DNA from: Alteromonas lipotrueiana
GTDB taxonomy: Bacteria; Pseudomonadota; Gammaproteobacteria; Enterobacterales; Alteromonadaceae
Direction of reading: 5' to 3'
NCBI RefSeq assembly: GCF_019249245.1
Contig: NZ_JAESDK010000011.1
Span: forward strand, 1-64,000
Length of the DNA stretch: 64,000 nucleotides
In this document: positions 8,343 through 17,969 of the stretch, in pieces
How the letters are laid out: each line of letters begins with the position of its first letter
Numbering within the stretch: position 1 is the first letter of the stretch
The notes under the pieces: model-generated
Database searches by the model: none
What the model saw: only the letters and a program-made list of their open reading frames with translations
What the model was told of the DNA's origin: nothing
Made by a program: the position numbers and the translations under genes

Positions 8343-10359
8343 CAAAAGCCTGCCTATTGCCGGGCATCGCGCGAGCCTGGGGTTGGCGCTTACTGCCGGC
8401 GTCACCTCGCTCTGTCTGTATCAGCAGTTAATGGGCTGGGTACTGATTCTGATGCTGTGTGCGGTCGGCGTTCGTTGTTTTTTATTTTATGGGGCCTATC
8501 GACGAACATTGCAGGTTCGTACCATTAATTTGCTGGCCGTACTGACCTGTGTAGCGCTTGCCTGGTTTAGCCGTGAGCAGGGCATTTTACTCACCATGAT
8601 AAATTTGATGGTTAGCGCTTGCGCGCTCAAGTTATTGTTACTAAAACAGTCGCGTGACTTTCTGCAAATAGCAGGGTGCTTACTTTTTTTAGTTGGCTGT
8701 ACATTTATTTTTTCGCAGGCGCTTTTTAGCAGTATTATATTTAGTATCGTATTGATGGCAGCGCTGTTGTCGCTGCAATTATTCTACGCACCTCAACTGC
8801 CATTTAAAGGCCACCTTAAAAGTTTACTCAAAATAGCCTTACAGGCTTTACCGATTGCTATTATTTTATTTATCTCGCTACCACATTTACCCCCGTTATG
8901 GGGTATGCCTGAAGGAAAAAACAGCGAAACTGGCCTCAGTGAAAAAATAACCCCGGGCGATATCGCAAAATTAACCCGGTCTGATGAGAAGGTATTTACA
9001 GCAACATTTGATGGTCAGTTACCTAAGGTTAAACAACGTTACTGGCGGGCGATGGTTTTAGAGCAGTTTGATGGCAAAAGCTGGGAAGTTAGTGAGTACC
9101 GGCGCGCGCAGCAGCAATTATTAAAACTAACCAATAGTGTTTCGTATCCTGAGCCAGCCCAAAATAGCGTGGCTTATCAACTGCTGACCGAACAAAGTGC
9201 TAATTCCTGGCTTTTCACACTAGGGATGACGGTTCCGGCCGACGCAAATACCCGCAGTAAGGTAATTTTGTCTGATGACTATACATTGTTCAGCCGACAA
9301 CACATTATTAGCAAACAAACGTTTAATTTAAAGAGCACGCTGAATACACCGCTGAAAATCTCTAACAACGATATCGAGCGCAAAATCAATCTGACCTTTC
9401 CAGATACCACCAATCTTCGTACTTTAAAATGGGCTAAACAACTCAGGCTGCAAAGCTCCGACAATCAGGATTATGCGCAAAAACTTATGCAGAATTTTGC
9501 TCAACAAAATTTTGTTTACACCCTGACGCCTCCGGTTATGCGTGATTCTCCGGTCGATGCTTTCTTATTTGATTATCAACAAGGATTTTGTGCCCATTAT
9601 GCCAGTGCGATGGCGTTAGCATTTCGCGCAGCCGGTATTCCGGCCCGGTTGGTTTCGGGGTACCAGGGGGGCGAGCTGATTGCAGATAGAGTAATGAATG
9701 TTTATCAGTACGATGCCCATGCATGGGTAGAGGCTAGCATTGATGGACAAACCTGGCAGCGGTTTGACCCCACCGCCATGGTCGCGGCCTCACGACTTCT
9801 GTATGGTTTTCAAAATTCATTGAGTGAACAGCAGCAAGATTTGCCCTTTTTTTCAAGAAACCGGGCTCACGCCCTGCCCGCTCTGGCCCATTTATACAAG
9901 CTTGCCGATACACTAAATTATCAATGGAATCGATGGGTATTAGGTTTTGATGATGCAACTCAACAGGATATGTTTACCCGCTTATTAGGTAATACCAGCA
10001 TGGAGCGTATGACCTTGTACTTGTTAGCCGTAGTGTTGTTTATTGCGGGACTACTGGCGTTTTACTTTGTGCCTCGCCCGCCGCCGAAAATTAAATCAGA
10101 AAGCCTGCGTTTGTATCATCAGGTACAGGCTCAAATATTCAGGGTTACCGGCATTGCGCGAAACAACGAGTCGGCCCGCGTCTATGTTGATACGGTCTCT
10201 TCTCATTTAAATACATCTGCTCGCAGCGCATTAGCTGAATTTGTCTCTGCTTTTGAAAAAGTTGAATATCAGCAACCCAACCATCCAGCCAATCGTCAAC
10301 AATTGCGTTTTCACTATCGTAAACTAAAAAAAGCATTGCGCCGTCATTCACTCCATTAA
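8335..10359 (+). CDS. tgpA: TgpA-type transglutaminase-like membrane protein
   Basis: A 674-residue protein when started at ATG 8335; a longer frame opens at 8296 but would overlap the DUF58 gene by 47 bases, whereas 8335 gives an ordinary 8-base coupled overlap. Domain order is an N-terminal block of five to six membrane helices (DUF3488-like, to about residue 190), a periplasmic transglutaminase core, one more membrane helix near residue 570, and a cytoplasmic DUF4129-like tail. The core keeps the full triad: Cys419 in GFCAHYASA, His462 in DAHAWVE and Asp478 in RFDPTA. TgpA of Pseudomonas aeruginosa is the best known member and is important for growth; its substrate is uncertain. It is last in the MoxR-DUF58-TgpA operon. 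Confidence 0.9.
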   Translation: MSNKSLPIAGHRASLGLALTAGVTSLCLYQQLMGWVLILMLCAVGVRCFLFYGAYRRTLQVRTINLLAVLTCVALAWFSREQGILLTMINLMVSACALKLLLLKQSRDFLQIAGCLLFLVGCTFIFSQALFSSIIFSIVLMAALLSLQLFYAPQLPFKGHLKSLLKIALQALPIAIILFISLPHLPPLWGMPEGKNSETGLSEKITPGDIAKLTRSDEKVFTATFDGQLPKVKQRYWRAMVLEQFDGKSWEVSEYRRAQQQLLKLTNSVSYPEPAQNSVAYQLLTEQSANSWLFTLGMTVPADANTRSKVILSDDYTLFSRQHIISKQTFNLKSTLNTPLKISNNDIERKINLTFPDTTNLRTLKWAKQLRLQSSDNQDYAQKLMQNFAQQNFVYTLTPPVMRDSPVDAFLFDYQQGFCAHYASAMALAFRAAGIPARLVSGYQGGELIADRVMNVYQYDAHAWVEASIDGQTWQRFDPTAMVAASRLLYGFQNSLSEQQQDLPFFSRNRAHALPALAHLYKLADTLNYQWNRWVLGFDDATQQDMFTRLLGNTSMERMTLYLLAVVLFIAGLLAFYFVPRPPPKIKSESLRLYHQVQAQIFRVTGIARNNESARVYVDTVSSHLNTSARSALAEFVSAFEKVEYQQPNHPANRQQLRFHYRKLKKALRRHSLH

Positions 10360-10731
10360 TTTGTGTTTCACGATTTTACTGTGATGATGACATAACCCTG
10401 CCACAGGAAAAATTTTTCGACATCGATGCAGCAAAGGTCGCTTCAGGTAGCCCGGGTAATAAAAACGAGCAATTTCAAATGGACCGGAGCAAAAGATAAG
10501 GGTTCGATCATAAGTATGAACATGAGTGACCAGGCTAACCGGCACCACGCTAACCGGCTGATTATTCAGGCGGGCGCGCAGATTAGGAAACAACCTCACG
10601 TAGGTTTGAGGTTCGTGTCCTATCTGATAAAGCTGTAGGTACAGCGTAGCATTCAGGCAAACAAATAATACACACAACATTATTAGACCGATAATGCAAA
10701 GCAGTAACGAAAAGGCGAAGCTTGTGAACAT
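10348..10731 (-). CDS. Hypothetical small membrane-anchored protein
   Basis: A 127-residue frame with a strongly hydrophobic N terminus (residues 5-30), compatible with a signal anchor, followed by a basic, His-rich C-terminal part. No family was recognised. It lies convergent to tgpA, overlapping its last 12 bases, in the gap before fusA. No convincing ribosome site precedes the ATG and no terminator follows. The frame could be chance, but a hydrophobic leader at the correct end is more than most shadows offer. Confidence 0.35.
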   Translation of the reverse strand: MFTSFAFSLLLCIIGLIMLCVLFVCLNATLYLQLYQIGHEPQTYVRLFPNLRARLNNQPVSVVPVSLVTHVHTYDRTLIFCSGPFEIARFYYPGYLKRPLLHRCRKIFPVAGLCHHHSKIVKHKLME

Positions 10732-10821
10732 ACAGAAGATTGTGTAAAACGCGACATCAGGTTAGCTTACACAAAGAAGTGCGCTGTTAAGGTACAGAAA
10801 AGGTCCAGTTTTTAAAAGCCA

Positions 10822-10852
10822 TAAAAAAACCCGCCAATTGGCGGGTTTTTAA
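10822..10852 (-). terminator. Rho-independent terminator downstream of the EF-G gene
   Basis: A perfect stem AAACCCGCC/GGCGGGTTT with a short AATT centre is flanked by A and T runs, about 20 bases beyond the fusA stop. Confidence 0.9.
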
Positions 10853-10869
10853 AAGTCTTAGCAGCAAGC

Positions 10870-12951
10870 TTATTTAGCGTTACGTGCTTTAGCTTCTTCG
10901 ATTACTTTGTCGGCAACATTATTTGGACATGGTGCATAGTGGCTGAACTCCATAGAGAACTGACCACGACCTGATGTCATAGTACGCAGCTGACCGATAT
11001 AACCAAACATTTCAGACAGAGGAACATCTGCTTTAATGCGAACACCGGTTACACCCGCTTCCTGATCTTTAATCATGCCACGACGACGGTTAAGGTCACC
11101 GATAACATCACCCACGTGATCTTCTGGCGTGTATACGTCAACTTTCATGACAGGCTCGATTAACTGAGGACCTGCTTTTGGCATTGACTGGCGGAACGCA
11201 CCTTTAGCAGCAATTTCAAACGCGATTGCAGATGAGTCAACAGCGTGGAAACCACCGTCATACAGCTCAACTTCAACGTCTAACACCGGGTAGCCAGCTA
11301 GAACACCTTCGTTCATCATGCCCTTAAAGCCTTTTTCGATGGCTGGGAAGAATTCCTTAGGAACGTTACCACCAACAACCACAGAGTTGAACGTGAAGCC
11401 TGAATTTGCTTCGCCTGGCTTAATACGGTAATCAATTTTACCAAATTGACCAGAACCACCAGATTGCTTCTTATGCGTGTAGCTATCTTCAACTTGCTGC
11501 GTGATAGTTTCACGATAAGCAACCTGAGGCTTACCTACAATAAGGTCTACGCCATAAGTACGCTTCAGGATATCTACTTTGATATCAAGGTGAAGCTCAC
11601 CCATTCCCTTAAGAATAGTTTCGCCAGAATCTTCGTCAGTTTCTACACGGAACGACGGATCTTCTGCAACCATTTTACCAATTGCGATACCCATCTTCTC
11701 AGAACCACCTTTGTCTTTAGGTGCAACTGCGATAGAGATTACTGGTTCAGGGAATACCATGGCTTCCAGAGTACAAGGGTTCTTAACATCACACAAAGTG
11801 TGACCTGTCTGAACATTCTTCATACCTACGATAGCGATGATGTCACCCGCCTGAGCAGAAGTCAGTTCATTACGCTCATCGGCTTGCATTTCAACCATAC
11901 GACCAACACGTTCTGTTTTACCCGTTGCCGAGTTAAGAATCGTGTCACCCTTGTTGATTTTGCCAGAGTAAATACGTACGAACGTCAGCGCACCGAACCG
12001 GTCATCCATGATTTTGAATGCCAACGCACGGAACGGCTCGTCAGTTGAAACAGTTGCTACTTCGCCAGTTTCGTTACCTTCTTCATCCGTCAACGGCTGA
12101 GGGATAACTTCAGTCGGGCTTGGTAGGTAATCAACTACTGCATCAAGAACAAGCTGCATGCCTTTGTTTTTAAACGCAGAACCACAGTATGTTGGGAAGA
12201 ATGCCAAGTCGCGGGTGCCTTTACGGATACAACGCTTAATATCTTCAATTGACGGCTCTTCGCCATCCATGTAAGACATCATCAGGTCATCGTCTTGCTC
12301 AACAGCGGTTTCGACCAGTGCTTCGTAATATTCGTCAACTTTGTCGACCATATCAGCTGGCACATCTTCGATTTTGTAGTTTTCCGGAAGACCTGTGTCA
12401 TCCCAGATGTAGGCTTTTTTGGTAAGTACGTCAACAACACCGCTGAACTCGTCTTCAATACCAATCGGCAACGTCATTACCAATGGCGTAGCACCCAGTA
12501 CTTTCTTAACTTGTCCTACCACACGGTAGAAGTCTGCACCCATGCGGTCCAGTTTGTTTACGAAAATGACACGTGCTACTTCAGATTCGTTAGCATAGCG
12601 CCAGTTGGTTTCTGACTGAGGCTCAACACCACCAGAACCACAGAAAACACCGATACCGCCATCAAGAACTTTTAGAGAACGGTAAACTTCAACAGTGAAG
12701 TCAACGTGTCCCGGGGTGTCGATTACGTTAAACCGGTGATCTTTCCAGAAACAGCTTACTGCTGCTGACTGGATAGTAATACCACGCTCGGCTTCTTGTT
12801 CCATGAAGTCAGTCGTTGACTCACCGTCGTGCACTTCACCGGTTTTATGAATTTTACCGGTTAGTTTCAAAATACGTTCAGTTGTTGTAGTTTTGCCCGC
12901 ATCTACGTGAGCGAAAATACCAATATTTCTGTAATGAGATAAGTCTGCCAT
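10870..12951 (-). CDS. fusA: Elongation factor G paralogue (EF-G 2 type)
   Basis: A 693-residue translation elongation factor G. GTPase motifs are present: AHVDAGKT at residues 14-21, DTPGH, and NKLD; the effector segment ERGIT and the C-terminal EF-G domains IV and V follow. The frame stays open upstream to 13071, but the conserved N terminus begins at ATG 12951 (MADLSHYRN). It is not beside rpsL, rpsG or tuf, and the sequence resembles the second EF-G found in Vibrio and Alteromonadales rather than the str-operon copy, so it is probably a paralogue for translocation or ribosome recycling. The rlmM gene upstream ends in its own terminator, so this gene is probably monocistronic. Which of the two EF-G roles it fills cannot be told from this window. 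Confidence 0.93.
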   Translation of the reverse strand: MADLSHYRNIGIFAHVDAGKTTTTERILKLTGKIHKTGEVHDGESTTDFMEQEAERGITIQSAAVSCFWKDHRFNVIDTPGHVDFTVEVYRSLKVLDGGIGVFCGSGGVEPQSETNWRYANESEVARVIFVNKLDRMGADFYRVVGQVKKVLGATPLVMTLPIGIEDEFSGVVDVLTKKAYIWDDTGLPENYKIEDVPADMVDKVDEYYEALVETAVEQDDDLMMSYMDGEEPSIEDIKRCIRKGTRDLAFFPTYCGSAFKNKGMQLVLDAVVDYLPSPTEVIPQPLTDEEGNETGEVATVSTDEPFRALAFKIMDDRFGALTFVRIYSGKINKGDTILNSATGKTERVGRMVEMQADERNELTSAQAGDIIAIVGMKNVQTGHTLCDVKNPCTLEAMVFPEPVISIAVAPKDKGGSEKMGIAIGKMVAEDPSFRVETDEDSGETILKGMGELHLDIKVDILKRTYGVDLIVGKPQVAYRETITQQVEDSYTHKKQSGGSGQFGKIDYRIKPGEANSGFTFNSVVVGGNVPKEFFPAIEKGFKGMMNEGVLAGYPVLDVEVELYDGGFHAVDSSAIAFEIAAKGAFRQSMPKAGPQLIEPVMKVDVYTPEDHVGDVIGDLNRRRGMIKDQEAGVTGVRIKADVPLSEMFGYIGQLRTMTSGRGQFSMEFSHYAPCPNNVADKVIEEAKARNAK

Positions 12952-13102
12952 TAGTTCACTTTTAATTGGTTCAGAGTAAAAAAACGGCGGGATTATAAAG
13001 GATTTCAATACCAGATTGACAGCCCTTTCCGCAAAAAGTATAAAACTTATGCAGCGGATCCACGCCACCACTTAATTTATTTATTATTAATCAATAATTT
13101 AT

Positions 13103-13129
13103 TAAAAAAATAACCTCAACGGGTTATTC
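13103..13129 (-). terminator. Rho-independent terminator overlapping the rlmM stop codon
   Basis: On the minus strand the stem AATAACC/GGTTATT closes a 6-base loop and is followed directly by a run of seven T. The 5' arm covers the rlmM stop codon at 13124-13126, so it separates rlmM from fusA. Confidence 0.75.
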
Positions 13130-14200
13130 TCTTAAAATTGAAACTGTGATCTCGTCACGGTCATGATATAGATGGCGCATACGAATTACAAAGCTGTCAT
13201 CCAGCTTCTGCAAACGAGCCAGCACATCGGCCATGGCCAGAGTTACCGTTTCATAGCGTTTCTTCATCGGTAACTTCAGATTAAAAATAGCATGGTCAGC
13301 CCAGTGATTAACTAACCAGTCGCCCATAAGCTTTGCAACTCGGTCAGGCCGCTCTATCATATCACAGACAAGCAGATCTACACGGCCAAATTGTGGCTTA
13401 TAATTAAAACCATCTGCGGCAAAGTGTTCAACCAGTCCGGTGGCCATCAAATTATCAGCAATCAAGCCGTTATCAATAGCCTCTACAAACATTTCACGTT
13501 GAACCAGTTGATAGGTCCAGCCGCCCGGACAGGCGCCTAAATCAACAGCCCGGCCGCCCGCACGCAATACCTGTTGCTGCTGTTTGGCGCTAAGCATGGA
13601 TAAAATGGCTTCTTCTAGCTTTAACGTTGAGCGACTTGGGGCGGCGCTGGGAAACTTAAGCCGGAAAATTCCATTAGCATGAGGACTACGACATTGAGCA
13701 TAACTGTACCCGACCAGGCATTCATCAAAGTCAGTAAAAAACACGTGCAGGGCCCGCGCATGTTTTTTTTCTTTAAACGTAAGTGCGCGATTTTTTCGTA
13801 ATGCCTGGCGCAATACCACGGCAAATTTACGACAAAACTTGGCTAAGTCTTTACCCGCATCCGTATCGGCGTGCTCTACCTGTAACAGCCCGTTTTGAAC
13901 TGACTCATCGTCATGTTTTAAGATAGCGTCAAGTACCGGACTCAACCGATCTTCGCGACTTAAGTCGTTAAGCTCATCGGTTATAACGACCAGCTGCCGG
14001 GCAAACACCGTATCGATAACCGGTAGTTTTTGACCTAGGGTATCGGCATCAGTGTCGTTGTAGCAAACAAACTGCACATAACCACTGCCGCGTTCAAATT
14101 TCGGGTACCCGAAGCATTGCAACGCAGAGGCTTTAACGGTTAATTCTTCGGCTAAATCGTTTTCGTAGCCAGCGCGACAATAGCCTAACAAACTAGCCAT
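13124..14200 (-). CDS. rlmM: 23S rRNA 2'-O-ribose C2498 methyltransferase RlmM
   Basis: A 358-residue orthologue of E. coli RlmM (366 residues). It has an N-terminal THUMP-like part starting LLGYCRAGYE and a C-terminal Rossmann methyltransferase domain with the SAM loop DLGACPGGWTYQL near residues 217-229. The late CDMIERP and LKLPMKKRYE segments hold catalytic Asp and Lys residues expected for 2'-O-methyltransferases. It modifies C2498 of 23S rRNA before 50S assembly. The start overlaps the DUF423 gene by eight bases. The order gcvA, (hydrolase), DUF423, rlmM matches the E. coli gcvA-ygdD-rlmM locus apart from the inserted hydrolase. Confidence 0.94.
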   Translation of the reverse strand: MASLLGYCRAGYENDLAEELTVKASALQCFGYPKFERGSGYVQFVCYNDTDADTLGQKLPVIDTVFARQLVVITDELNDLSREDRLSPVLDAILKHDDESVQNGLLQVEHADTDAGKDLAKFCRKFAVVLRQALRKNRALTFKEKKHARALHVFFTDFDECLVGYSYAQCRSPHANGIFRLKFPSAAPSRSTLKLEEAILSMLSAKQQQQVLRAGGRAVDLGACPGGWTYQLVQREMFVEAIDNGLIADNLMATGLVEHFAADGFNYKPQFGRVDLLVCDMIERPDRVAKLMGDWLVNHWADHAIFNLKLPMKKRYETVTLAMADVLARLQKLDDSFVIRMRHLYHDRDEITVSILRE

Positions 14201-14564
14201 GCGAAGCGTTCCTTAATGCTGTAAAAATCAGGATAATCCAGCCACTCATTAATATAATCCCACCCAACGGTGTTACCGGTCCTAAAAAACCAGCCCCGAA
14301 TATTGTCAGTCCGTAAATACTGCCACTAAATAATACTGTGCCGACCAAAAAGCAAATACCTGCCTGAACGGCCCGACGCTTTGAAATAGGCAGCACACAC
14401 ACCAACAGTATCGCAAGACTATGATACATCTGGTATTCAACCGCAGTGTTAAACGCCGACAAAGCGTCTGTTGATAAAAACTGGCCGAGCTTATGCGCGC
14501 CCAGCGCCCCCAATATGACTGACATCAAAGCACCAAAAGCGCCTGTGGCCATCAGGTATTTCAT
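14193..14564 (-). CDS. DUF423 inner-membrane protein (YgdD family)
   Basis: A 123-residue, very hydrophobic protein with four predicted membrane helices and the family segments ALGAHKLGQ near residue 24 and GGIILMSGW near the C terminus. DUF423/YgdD proteins have no established biochemical role. It overlaps the hydrolase gene upstream by four bases (ATGA) and rlmM downstream by eight, so it is inside a coupled operon. Position next to gcvA and rlmM is conserved in Enterobacterales, supporting orthology with ygdD. Confidence 0.92.
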   Translation of the reverse strand: MKYLMATGAFGALMSVILGALGAHKLGQFLSTDALSAFNTAVEYQMYHSLAILLVCVLPISKRRAVQAGICFLVGTVLFSGSIYGLTIFGAGFLGPVTPLGGIILMSGWIILIFTALRNASHG

Positions 14565-15193
14565 AAGTTTGCACCGTTTGTCAAAATCGAAGCCGTAGCA
14601 TCTGCCACCTTTTGCATATGTTCGGGGTAGGTATAACCGCTTTTTTTGCGCGGCTGTAAGCTATGATCGCCATCTTCGAGCCAATGCAGTGCCACTTTAG
14701 AATGCAAATTGAAGTTAGCGGTTTCTTCACGGGTTCCAAACGTATCCCGTTCACCCTGAAAAATATGAACCGGCTTGCCATTTTGCTGTAGATGTTCGGT
14801 ACGCAGTTTTTCGGGTTTGCCTGGGGGGTGAAACGGGTAGCCAAATACAACGGCGCCCTGGGCCGGTGTGCGCTCTACCAGCATGGTAGCCATTCTGCCA
14901 CCCATCGATTTTCCGCCCAGCCACAAAGGTATAGATGACGGGGTGTTCAGATGATTTAGCAGTTCAGAAAAATGGGTAAGCATAACATCAGCTTTTTCTG
15001 GTGGACGGCGCCTGCCGGTATGCTCAATGGTTTGCATATAGGTAAAATTAAAACGCACGACTTCTATATTTCTGGCAACCAACAGCTGACTCAAATGCTG
15101 CATAAAATCAGAGTTTTTTCCGGCGCCCGCGCCATGGGCAAGCACTAAACGACACTGTGCATTGTCGGGGCGCTCGATAACATAATCAAACAT
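14561..15193 (-). CDS. Alpha/beta hydrolase of the KANL3/Tex30-like family
   Basis: A 210-residue cytoplasmic alpha/beta hydrolase. The oxyanion segment LAHGAGAGK lies at residues 18-26, the nucleophile elbow GKSMG gives Ser96, a probable acid is Asp150 in QGERDTFG, and His177 sits in DGDHSLQ. This arrangement fits the small KANL3/Tex30 hydrolase family; substrate is unknown. It starts eight bases inside the end of gcvA and overlaps the DUF423 start by four bases, so it belongs to the gcvA operon. It is an insertion relative to the E. coli gcvA-ygdD-rlmM order. Confidence 0.88.
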   Translation of the reverse strand: MFDYVIERPDNAQCRLVLAHGAGAGKNSDFMQHLSQLLVARNIEVVRFNFTYMQTIEHTGRRRPPEKADVMLTHFSELLNHLNTPSSIPLWLGGKSMGGRMATMLVERTPAQGAVVFGYPFHPPGKPEKLRTEHLQQNGKPVHIFQGERDTFGTREETANFNLHSKVALHWLEDGDHSLQPRKKSGYTYPEHMQKVADATASILTNGANL

Positions 15194-16085
15194 ACTCTTG
15201 CTCTTCGTCTACCTGTGCCAATATCCACTGCCGGAAAGCGGCTATTTTGCCTAACTCAGCTTGTGATTCATCGCATACCACGTAAAAAGCATCGCGACTT
15301 TCCACCCGGTCTGAAAAAGGCATAATTAAACGCCCTGCATCCAACTCGGGGCGCGCCAGTATAGTGTTAGCTAGAGCAATACCCTGCCCTAAAGCCGCAG
15401 CCTGCAATACCAACATTGAGTGACTGAATACCGGCCCCTGATTCACATTTACTCCATCCACACCAATCTGCTTTAACCAGGTTTTCCACGCTTCACGACT
15501 CAAATCGTGCAACAGCACGTGATGCTTTAAATCAGCCAGACAAGTTAAGGGTTTAGGTCCGCTAAATAAACTCGGTGCGCACAGTGGGGTTAAAAACTCG
15601 CGGTGCAATTTGTCGGCTTGCAACCCTGACCAACGCCCTTTGCCGTAGTATATCGCCACGTCAATATCATCATCTAAAAAGCCTTCGTCAAAATCGACCG
15701 CTTTTATGCGTACATCGATATCAGGATTAACACTGCTAAAACGACTTATGCGTGGTACCAACCATTGCGAAGCAAAACTTGGTGGCATGGCCACGGTTAT
15801 AGCTCCTTTACTGCCCTTTGCTAATAAACGCTCTGTGGCATCCTGCAGGCTCTTAAAAATGTCTTTAAGTTCTAGAAAGTATGCCTGGCCCTCTTCGGTA
15901 AGCAGTAATGTTCGGTTGCGCCGAATAAACAGCTTCATTGATAAATGATCTTCCAGCGCCTTTATTTGGTGGCTAACCGCTGCCTGGGTAACAAACAGTT
16001 CGTCGGCGGCCCGGGTAAAGCTTAAATGCCGGGCCGCCGCTTCAAATGCTTTTAGTGCATTAAGTGGGGGTAATCGTCTTTGCAT
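15186..16085 (-). CDS. gcvA: LysR-family regulator GcvA
   Basis: A 299-residue LysR regulator whose N terminus (RLPPLNALKAFEAAARHLSF and the following helix-turn-helix, residues 4-65) is nearly identical to E. coli GcvA (305 residues), the glycine-cleavage operon activator/repressor. The C-terminal substrate-binding domain covers about residues 90-290. The gene order with DUF423 and rlmM supports orthology. A palindromic site with CTAAT halves lies 37 bases upstream of the ATG and probably mediates autoregulation. The glycine cleavage operon itself is not in the window. Confidence 0.92.
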   Translation of the reverse strand: MQRRLPPLNALKAFEAAARHLSFTRAADELFVTQAAVSHQIKALEDHLSMKLFIRRNRTLLLTEEGQAYFLELKDIFKSLQDATERLLAKGSKGAITVAMPPSFASQWLVPRISRFSSVNPDIDVRIKAVDFDEGFLDDDIDVAIYYGKGRWSGLQADKLHREFLTPLCAPSLFSGPKPLTCLADLKHHVLLHDLSREAWKTWLKQIGVDGVNVNQGPVFSHSMLVLQAAALGQGIALANTILARPELDAGRLIMPFSDRVESRDAFYVVCDESQAELGKIAAFRQWILAQVDEEQEYV

Positions 16086-16121
16086 CCTGCGCCCTGCCTG
16101 TTAAACAATAAATTGGATAGT

Positions 16122-16138
16122 GATTAGTTTTTCTAATC
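16122..16138. promoter_or_regulatory. Probable GcvA operator in the gcvA upstream region
   Basis: The perfect inverted repeat GATTAG-N5-CTAATC sits 37 bases upstream of the gcvA start. E. coli GcvA sites contain CTAAT, and LysR proteins usually autoregulate, so this is a good candidate operator. It could also affect the divergent small gene at 16298. Confidence 0.6.
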
Positions 16139-16297
16139 TTAAAGCTTATATTTACTCGTTTTATTATTAACCAATATTTGGCTAAAATTCATTCGAGTTG
16201 AAAAATAACGCTTAGGTGACAGCGTGTTATGAGTGCACCTTGTTAAAGCACTTCACAAGTTTTAAATAAAATTAATATTAATTATATTAGGTGTGTA

Positions 16298-16576
16298 ATG
16301 AAAAAACTATTATTATCTGCGTTAATATTTACGACTGGGTTTGCGTTGGCTCAACCAGCACATTTACCTGCGTCCGAATCAAAAAAACCTGAGTTCGCCG
16401 GATTATCGTTGCCGCCTTTACCCCAGAATATCGCTGATGAGGCCGCTAAAGATATTAACCAGCATGTCATCGCTCAACTTAAAAAACAAAGCCTCAAATA
16501 TCGTAAAGCGTCTTTACTTGCTTACCGCAACAAACGGCCGGTAAACGCAATACAAAAAGCTCACCAAAGCGAATAA
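16298..16576 (+). CDS. Small secreted protein, unknown function
   Basis: A 92-residue protein with a clean signal peptide (MKKLLLSALIFTTGFALA, probable cleavage after residue 18) and a basic, Ala/Lys/Gln-rich mature part of about 74 residues without cysteine or membrane segments. The ribosome site AGGTG precedes the ATG. It is divergent from gcvA and convergent with kdsA, with a strong terminator after it, so it is a self-contained transcription unit. No family was recognised. Product is expected in the periplasm. Confidence 0.75.
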   Translation: MKKLLLSALIFTTGFALAQPAHLPASESKKPEFAGLSLPPLPQNIADEAAKDINQHVIAQLKKQSLKYRKASLLAYRNKRPVNAIQKAHQSE

Positions 16577-16598
16577 CGTTTTAAGTACACCTGATACA

Positions 16599-16629
16599 AA
16601 AACAGGCAGTGGGGACTGCCTGTTTTTTT
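16599..16629 (+). terminator. Bidirectional terminator between the small secreted protein gene and kdsA
   Basis: A 10-bp stem AACAGGCAGT/ACTGCCTGTT with a 4-base loop is followed by seven T on the plus strand and preceded by five A, which gives a weaker tail for kdsA on the minus strand. Confidence 0.9.
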
Positions 16630-16668
16630 GTACCACGTGGCCTCAATCTAAGCCCTACTGCTGCTGTT

Positions 16669-17538
<870 letters not shown>

Positions 17539-17913
17539 TTAAAAAATGATAGCTTCTTTAGTGATCGCCACACGAACAATCAAAACCAGCCAGGTTAACG
17601 CTCCGACAAAACCTATCCACTGCATAGGTACCGAGCGTGCCCATTTCAGCGTAAACAAAGCCATCAATATATACAAAATAAGGCCAGTAAACTTAAAGGT
17701 TAACCAGTCATTCACAAAGGGCCATTGGGATAAAATACCGCATAACACCAAAGCACTGGCAAGCAAAAACGTATCGACAACATGTGGTGTAATTTTAAGC
17801 CACTTTGCCTTAAGCATTCCTGAGTTCGCTTGTAATAAAATAAAGCGAAATATAAACAATAAAACACTTAATGATACGGCTGTCATATGAATATTCTTAA
17901 CCAACATGTACAT
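17539..17913 (-). CDS. sirB2: SirB2 family inner-membrane protein
   Basis: A 124-residue protein with four membrane helices, beginning KNIHMTAVSLSVLLFIFRF and containing the TPHVVDTFLLASA segment typical of SirB2. AAAGG lies at good distance before ATG 17913. Its function is not established; it is conserved in the prmC-kdsA interval of gammaproteobacteria. It lies 56 bases downstream of prmC and 15 bases upstream of kdsA. Unlike E. coli, no sirB1 follows. Confidence 0.9.
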   Translation of the reverse strand: MYMLVKNIHMTAVSLSVLLFIFRFILLQANSGMLKAKWLKITPHVVDTFLLASALVLCGILSQWPFVNDWLTFKFTGLILYILMALFTLKWARSVPMQWIGFVGALTWLVLIVRVAITKEAIIF

Positions 17914-17969
17914 TCTATTTGCCTTTTATAGTTTTAAGTTGTTGTTGTGAAATGCCTGATAAAATTGCT

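Noticed and set aside
11446..12048. A 200-codon plus-strand open frame inside fusA
   Set aside because: It is antisense to a highly conserved EF-G gene and has no recognisable features.
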